Assembly: GCA_934394665.1 (NCBI GenBank)
Contig: CAKRRS010000051.1
Coordinates: 1-19,247, forward strand
From: an uncultured Acetatifactor sp.
GTDB taxonomy: Bacteria > Bacillota > Clostridia > Lachnospirales > Lachnospiraceae
Direction: 5' to 3'
DNA length: 19,247 nt
The translations under genes and the position numbers were made by a program. Shown in pieces: positions 14,179 to 19,247 of the stretch (position 1 is the first letter of the stretch; each line of letters opens with the position of its first letter). The notes beneath the pieces were generated by a model. The model had not been told where the DNA came from, did no database searches, and worked only from the letters and a program-made list of their open reading frames with translations.

Positions 14179-17100
14179 TTAATCTATTTTTGAGCGGTTT
14201 TCAATAGGTTTCGTTATAAATTTAACATTTTCTTTTCCAAATTCTGTATACAATTTGTCCCGAAGTTCCTCGCCTGCGTTTACACGGAGATTCGCCGGCA
14301 AAATCTTATAATTCTTGGTATCTCGCAGATAGATTACCACGTCATCATTACCATCGGAATCTGCCATGGTCTCCAACAGTCCCTGCTCTGCGGCTTTGTA
14401 CTGTTCCATATTTTGGAACTGGATCCAGACACCGGCCGGCATGCCTTTTTTCTGCGGTGTAGCTGCGGCATTCTGCCCGTATTGCCCCGATTGTGACTGC
14501 CTATACTGTCCCGGCTGTGACTGCCCGTTCTGTGTTCCGCTCATGTCGTTTGGTGTTCCGCCGTTTACCGGATATCCATTGCCTGCACCGGTGCGGTAAC
14601 CGGAATTACGATATCCGCCGCCGTTTCCGCCCCTGCCGTAGCGTCCCGGGAACAAGGGCTGTTTTGCAGCTAACGCGGTCTGCGCATCCTCGAAGCTGAT
14701 GATCTGGTCGCAGATCAGCTTGCCGTCTTTATCCTCTTCCAGCGATACTCTGCCGCGGATAAATACTTTTGCGTCTTCTGTAAGCAAGGTATTGTATCGC
14801 TCATATACCTGCGGAAATACGACTACTTCCACATTGCCGATCAGATCTTCCAAGTTCAAAAATGCCATGATCTTGTCGTTCTTGGTATATTTCACGGTCT
14901 TATCCGCGATCATTCCGCCGATCACGGCATTCGCCTGATCCTGTACCAGCGTCACCGCACCGGTCTCTTCATCCATGGCAAAATCTCCCGCGGTATTGCT
15001 GATGCAGTTCTGCCACAGTTCCTGGTATTCTTCCAGAGGATGACCGCTGACATAGACACCGAGCACCTCTTTTTCAAAGCCCAGCATCATTTCCTTGCTG
15101 TATTCGCCCACATTCGGCATACGAATGTCGAATTCTTCCTTGTCTTCTTCGCCGGCGATATCAAACAGGGAAATCTGACCTGCCAGGTTATTTTTCTTAT
15201 CATGGGCAATATGATCTGCAATCTGCACATAGACGCTCATGAACTGTTTTCTGGTGCCGCCCAGTCCGTCCAGTGCCCCTGCTTTGATCAGGTTCTCGAT
15301 TGCGCGTTTGTTCATCTCTTTTTTGTCGGACATACGGGTGATAAAATCCTTCAGATTGGTGAAAGGTCCTCTCTCTTTTCGCTCCTGTACCAGGCTGTCA
15401 ATCACAGGACGTCCGACACCCTTGATCGCTGTCAGCGCATATCGGATTTTCCCGTCTGCCACGGAGAATCCGGCTTCCCCGGCGTTCACATCCGGTGGCA
15501 GGATCGCGATGTCCATATTCCGGCAGTTTAAGATGTACTCCGACACCTTTTTGGGGTTATCGATGACAGAAGTCATCAGCGCCGCCATGAATTCTACCGG
15601 ATAATAATATTTTAAGTATGCTGTCTGATAAGCCACCACCGCATAGCATGCCGCATGGGACTTGTTGAATGCATATTTCGCGAAGTCCATCATGGTATCG
15701 TAGATCTGACCTGCCGTCTGCTCATCGATACCGTTGGCGATACATCCGGGGACATTTTCCTCCGGATTGCCATAGATAAAGTTGGCACGCTCTTTTTCCA
15801 TGACAGACTGTTTCTTCTTACTCATGGCGCGACGCACCAGATCGCTTCGTCCCAAGGTATATCCCGCAAGGTCACGCACGATTTGCATGACCTGCTCCTG
15901 GTACACGATACAGCCATAGGTCGGCTTTAAAATCGGCTCCAGCTGGGGGCAGGCATAGGTTACATCCTCTGGATGGTTCTTACCCTGGATGTATTTCGGG
16001 ATAAAATCCATAGGGCCCGGCCGGTACAGCGAGATACCGGCTACGACATCCTCCAGATTCTGCGGACGAAGTTCCTTCATGAAGTTCTTCATCCCGGCAC
16101 TTTCCAGCTGGAACACGCCTTCCGTCCGACCGGTACCGATCGATGCCAGCACCTTCGGATCATTATAATCGATAGCATCCACGTTGATATGTTGTCCGGT
16201 GGCGTTCTCAATGAAATCCACCGCATCATGGATTACGGTCAGCGTACGCAGTCCCAGGAAATCCATCTTCAATAGTCCCAGTTCTTCCAATGTCGTCATG
16301 GTAAACTGGGTAACGATAGAACCGTCGGAGCCTCTGGACAGCGGCACAAATTCATCGGCAGACTTCTGGCAGATTACGACACCGGCTGCGTGCATGGAGG
16401 TATGCCTCGGCAGACCTTCCAGACGCATGCACATGTCAATCAGGTGGTGTACCTGTTCATCCTCCTGATACAGCTTGCGGAATTCCGGATTCATCTCCAG
16501 CGCTTTGCTCAAAGTAATATTCAGTTCATTGGGTACCATTTTGGCAATGGAATCCACAAAGGCATAGGGCAGATCCATGACACGCCCCACGTCGCGGATG
16601 ACACCTTTGGCCGCCAGGGTACCGAAAGTAACGATCTGTACGACCTTGTCGGCACCGTATTTTCTGCCGACGTAATCAATGACCTCCTGGCGTCGTTCGA
16701 AGCAAAAGTCTACGTCAATATCGGGCATGGAGACACGTTCCGGATTCAGGAAACGCTCAAACAGCAGGTTATAATGGATCGGATCGATATTCGTAATCTT
16801 CAGGCAATATGCCACGATACTGCCGGCTGCGGATCCGCGTCCCGGTCCCACAGGGATCCCGTTTTCCTTGGCATAGTTGATAAAGTCCCATACGATCAGG
16901 AAATAGTCTACATAGCCCATTCTCCGGATGACACCCAGCTCATAATCCAGGCGCTCTCTCAGAGTCTGTCCGGTCTCTCCGGCCGGTTTGCTGCCGTCAC
17001 CGTAGCGCTCTGTCAGTCCGTCATCACAAAGCTTGTTCAGATAACTCCAGGAATCATACCCTTCCGGCACATCGTATTTCGGCAGCTTCGTCACACCGAA

Positions 17101-17931
17101 TTCGATCTCGACATGGCAGCGGTCCGCGATTCTCTGCGTATTCTCCACTGCCTCCCAGGCATAGGGGAACAACCCCTTCATCTCTTCCTCGCTTTTGACA
17201 TAATACTGACCGCCTTCATAACGCATACGGTCTTCATCCGCCAGCTTTTTGCCGGTCTGCAGACACAGCAGAATGTCATGAGGGATCGCATCCTCCGCAT
17301 AGGTATAGTGCACATCGTTGGTGGTCACCAAGGGAATGTCCAGCTCCCTGCTCATCTGGACCAGTTCCATATTTACCGTGCGCTGTTCCGGAATGCCATG
17401 ATCCTGTAATTCCAGAAAATAGTTGCCCTTACCGAAGCATGCCTCGTATTTGCGGGCCGCCATTCTCGCCTCTTCTTTCATGCCCTTTAAAATAAATCGG
17501 GGCACTTCACCTGCCAGGCACGCAGACAGCGCAATGATACCCTCGTGGAACTGCTGCAGTACTTCCATATCCACACGGGGTTTATAATAATAGCCTTCGG
17601 TAAAACCACGGCTGACGATCTTCATCAGGTTTGCATAGCCGGTATTGTTCTCCGCTAACAGCACCAGATGGTGATAACGGTCCTCACCTCCGGTCAGTTC
17701 CTTGTCAAACCGGGAGTTGGGAGCCACGTACACCTCACAGCCCAGGATCGGCTTAATTCCTGCTTCCTTTGCCGCACGGTAGAAATCGATCACACCATAC
17801 ATAACACCGTGATCGGTGATCGCTGCGCTGTTCATGCCCAGTTCCTTGACTCTGGCTACATATTCTTTAATCTTATTGGATCCGTCCAGCAGAGAATATT
17901 CTGTATGGACATGAAGATGGGTAAACGCCAT
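14179..17931 (-). CDS. dnaE: DNA polymerase III subunit alpha
   Basis: DnaE is a C-family replicative DNA polymerase. The 1250-residue protein has an N-terminal PHP domain (about 1-210) with metal-site residues kept: HLHVHTEYSLLDG, ITDHG, RYHHLVLLA, TNDVHY. The polymerase core has GPGRGSAAGS near 360, the catalytic PDIDVDF (D404 and D406) and a third Asp, D557, in KMDFLGLRTL; FQLESAGM and YRPGPMDFIP follow. A helix-hairpin-helix lies near 830-860 and an OB-fold at about 995-1075. Residues about 1091-1162 are an unusual Gly/Asn/Gln/Ser/Tyr-rich linker before a conserved C-terminal domain. The ATG lies 15 bp after the upstream gene; its ribosome binding site AAAGGG is moderate. In Firmicutes with both PolC and DnaE, PolC does most synthesis, so the precise role here depends on genes outside the window. 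Confidence 0.97.
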   Translation of the reverse strand: MAFTHLHVHTEYSLLDGSNKIKEYVARVKELGMNSAAITDHGVMYGVIDFYRAAKEAGIKPILGCEVYVAPNSRFDKELTGGEDRYHHLVLLAENNTGYANLMKIVSRGFTEGYYYKPRVDMEVLQQFHEGIIALSACLAGEVPRFILKGMKEEARMAARKYEACFGKGNYFLELQDHGIPEQRTVNMELVQMSRELDIPLVTTNDVHYTYAEDAIPHDILLCLQTGKKLADEDRMRYEGGQYYVKSEEEMKGLFPYAWEAVENTQRIADRCHVEIEFGVTKLPKYDVPEGYDSWSYLNKLCDDGLTERYGDGSKPAGETGQTLRERLDYELGVIRRMGYVDYFLIVWDFINYAKENGIPVGPGRGSAAGSIVAYCLKITNIDPIHYNLLFERFLNPERVSMPDIDVDFCFERRQEVIDYVGRKYGADKVVQIVTFGTLAAKGVIRDVGRVMDLPYAFVDSIAKMVPNELNITLSKALEMNPEFRKLYQEDEQVHHLIDMCMRLEGLPRHTSMHAAGVVICQKSADEFVPLSRGSDGSIVTQFTMTTLEELGLLKMDFLGLRTLTVIHDAVDFIENATGQHINVDAIDYNDPKVLASIGTGRTEGVFQLESAGMKNFMKELRPQNLEDVVAGISLYRPGPMDFIPKYIQGKNHPEDVTYACPQLEPILKPTYGCIVYQEQVMQIVRDLAGYTLGRSDLVRRAMSKKKQSVMEKERANFIYGNPEENVPGCIANGIDEQTAGQIYDTMMDFAKYAFNKSHAACYAVVAYQTAYLKYYYPVEFMAALMTSVIDNPKKVSEYILNCRNMDIAILPPDVNAGEAGFSVADGKIRYALTAIKGVGRPVIDSLVQERKERGPFTNLKDFITRMSDKKEMNKRAIENLIKAGALDGLGGTRKQFMSVYVQIADHIAHDKKNNLAGQISLFDIAGEEDKEEFDIRMPNVGEYSKEMMLGFEKEVLGVYVSGHPLEEYQELWQNCISNTAGDFAMDEETGAVTLVQDQANAVIGGMIADKTVKYTKNDKIMAFLNLEDLIGNVEVVVFPQVYERYNTLLTEDAKVFIRGRVSLEEDKDGKLICDQIISFEDAQTALAAKQPLFPGRYGRGGNGGGYRNSGYRTGAGNGYPVNGGTPNDMSGTQNGQSQPGQYRQSQSGQYGQNAAATPQKKGMPAGVWIQFQNMEQYKAAEQGLLETMADSDGNDDVVIYLRDTKNYKILPANLRVNAGEELRDKLYTEFGKENVKFITKPIENRSKID

Positions 17932-17946
17932 TTTGCTGTTCCCTTT

Positions 17947-18321
17947 CTAGTGCAGTTCTTTCGCTTTTTTCACGCATTCCTCGTAGGTCGGTCCTACCTG
18001 TTCCCTGTGATAACCCGGAGCAAGCATCGCCGCAAAATACAGGTTCTCCAATGTCTCCTCCTGTGCCGCTGTGGGATGGGAAGGCACCACTACACGGGTG
18101 CTCCATACTAACATACAGCCGGTATACTCCACCATGAAAAATATGGGCTCCATATTTTTCTCCATACGGCTGTTCAGTGTCAGTTTATCTTCGCCGGAGA
18201 TCTCTTCCAGCTTCTTGATATGGGAAGGCTGCGGTTCCTCTACACTGCCGTCCGGCAGGATCACGCACTCGCAGGGCTCCATATCCTCCCTATGTGCATT
18301 CATATATTCCATGACAGTCAT
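17947..18321 (-). CDS. Small protein of unknown function upstream of dnaE
   Basis: This 124-residue protein matches no family I can name. It starts MTVMEYMNAHRED, has two cysteines in EPCECVILPDGSVEEP, a central strand pair PIFFMVEYTGCMLVW and STRVVVPSHP, and a C-terminal helical part with EETLENLYFAAMLAPGYHRE. There is no signal peptide or membrane helix. I use the ATG at 18321, since GGAGG lies 7 nt before it; a GTG two codons upstream would sit too close to that site. It lies 33 bp after rsmH and 15 bp before dnaE, so it is expressed with them. A role in replication or rRNA modification would be pure guesswork. Confidence 0.82.
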   Translation of the reverse strand: MTVMEYMNAHREDMEPCECVILPDGSVEEPQPSHIKKLEEISGEDKLTLNSRMEKNMEPIFFMVEYTGCMLVWSTRVVVPSHPTAAQEETLENLYFAAMLAPGYHREQVGPTYEECVKKAKELH

Positions 18322-18354
18322 TCCCACACCTCCTTTGTTCTATCTGTCAGTCTG

Positions 18355-19247
18355 TTATTCTTCTGCACGGATGGCCCAGCGCATTTTGGTAGATCTCGCT
18401 CTGCCGTTCTGTACACATTCTTCTGCCGAGGGCCGCACTACATCTTTGGAATAGTCTGCATAAATTCCGTCCCGGCAGCCTTCTTTCAGTGCTCGTTTTA
18501 CCAGTTTGTCTTCACCGGAATGGAACGTGAGAATCGCGACTCTTCCTCCGGGTTTCAATGCTCCCGGCAGCTTTTCCATGAACTCATACAATACTTCAAA
18601 TTCACGGTTCACATCAATACGCAGAGCCTGGAACGTTCTCTGACAGGTCTTCTTGATCGTATCTTTTTTCTCCTTTTCCGGGAGAAAATCCAGGGTTTTC
18701 TCGATCACTTCTCTTAATTTCGTCGTGGTATCGATCCGGTGTCCCTTGCGGATCTCACCGGTGATGGCCTTCGCCAGTTCCTCGCAGTAGGGCTCGTCGG
18801 AATTCTCATAGAGCATTCCCGCCAGTTCTTCCCTGCTGATCGTATCTAAGCGCTCGGCCGCACTGATACCCTGTGTCTGATTCAGTCGCAGGTCTAAAGG
18901 TCCGTCCACCTTAAAAGAAAAGCCTCTCTCCGGATTATCGATCTGCATAGAAGATACTCCCAGATCCGCCAGGATAAAATCAAATCCGCCGGCCTCTTTT
19001 GCAATTTCATCTATGGTACAGAAATTCTGCAATTTAATCGTCAGGATATCCTCTCCGTACCCGGCATCCGCCAGACGTTTTCTCGTCTTGGCAGACTCTT
19101 CCGGATCCACATCTGTGGCATAGATATGGCCACGGCTCTGTAACTGTTCCAGCATAGCCTTCGTATGTCCACCATACCCCAGCGTCGCGTCAAATCCGGT
19201 CTCTCCCGGCTGAATCTTCAGAAAATCCAGGATCTCCTGTACCATAA
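18355..19247 (-). CDS. rsmH: 16S rRNA (cytosine-1402 N4)-methyltransferase, 5' end outside window
   Basis: RsmH (MraW) methylates the N4 of C1402 in 16S rRNA with S-adenosylmethionine. The 296 residues visible begin inside the known fold: FDATLGYGGHT (SAM motif), YATDVDPEES, FILADLGVSSMQIDNPERGFSF, VDGPLDLRLNQTQG, TCQRTFQALRIDVNREF and AILTFHSGEDKLVKRAL. The first in-frame ATG at 19245 has no room for a ribosome binding site in the window, and the family normally has more residues before this point, so I read it as cut at the edge. It is followed after 33 bp by a small unknown gene and dnaE, not by ftsL and penicillin-binding protein genes as in the usual division cluster, so it may be a second, non-dcw copy. 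Confidence 0.93.
   Translation of the reverse strand, partial: MVQEILDFLKIQPGETGFDATLGYGGHTKAMLEQLQSRGHIYATDVDPEESAKTRKRLADAGYGEDILTIKLQNFCTIDEIAKEAGGFDFILADLGVSSMQIDNPERGFSFKVDGPLDLRLNQTQGISAAERLDTISREELAGMLYENSDEPYCEELAKAITGEIRKGHRIDTTTKLREVIEKTLDFLPEKEKKDTIKKTCQRTFQALRIDVNREFEVLYEFMEKLPGALKPGGRVAILTFHSGEDKLVKRALKEGCRDGIYADYSKDVVRPSAEECVQNGRARSTKMRWAIRAEE

Noticed and set aside
16390..17409. Long plus-strand open frame (339 codons) opposite dnaE
   Set aside because: It is antisense to a conserved, clearly identified polymerase domain, has no recognisable motif and looks like the mirror of codon bias in dnaE.
1..19247. Mobile element, CRISPR array, rRNA or tRNA gene
   Set aside because: No transposase or integrase motif, no regularly spaced repeats with spacers, and no cloverleaf or rRNA-like sequence was found.

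Overview
This 19.2 kb window reads as chromosomal housekeeping DNA from a Gram-positive anaerobe of the Clostridia, most likely a Lachnospiraceae-type bacterium. That assignment is inferred from gene order (argF-birA-small acidic protein-coaX-dusB-unknown-greA-lysS, and dnaE followed by pfkA), from strong AGGAGG-like ribosome binding sites, and from a clostridial-type DnaE. Every convincing gene lies on the minus strand, so transcription runs from high to low coordinates. I see no rRNA, tRNA, CRISPR array, transposase, integrase or phage gene.

Layout in the direction of transcription. (1) 19247-13149: an rsmH-type 16S rRNA methyltransferase cut by the window edge, a 124-residue protein of unknown function, DNA polymerase III alpha (dnaE) and 6-phosphofructokinase (pfkA), ending at a hairpin around 13090-13125. 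(2) 13008-11327: a TrmH/SpoU-family RNA methyltransferase and proC (proline synthesis). (3) 11249-9841: a strong sigma-A-type promoter, a structured leader of about 220 nt, a secreted SH3/SleB-like cell-wall hydrolase, and a terminator. (4) 9760-7877: an AT-rich intergenic region with seven tandem 8-bp repeats, then an NfeD/SPFH membrane-protein pair ending at a very good terminator. (5) 7789-66: a strong promoter, a leader of about 197 nt, then argF, birA, a small acidic protein, coaX, dusB, a protein of unknown function, greA and lysS. The 4-nt overlaps argF/birA and small protein/coaX, and the short gaps elsewhere, suggest one long operon.

The operon in (5) mixes arginine synthesis, cofactor attachment and synthesis (biotin, CoA), tRNA modification, transcript cleavage and lysyl-tRNA charging, so it looks like a growth-linked unit rather than one pathway. 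The SPFH/NfeD pair is a known membrane-microdomain partnership.

No dramatic new system is evident. The items most worth following up are non-coding: the octanucleotide tandem repeat upstream of nfeD, whose units contain -35-like hexamers; the leader of the cell-wall hydrolase gene, with mutually exclusive pairings and a WalR-like direct repeat; and the argF leader. Among proteins, the 345-residue product at 2139-3176 and the two small conserved-looking proteins next to coaX and dnaE have no function I can assign.
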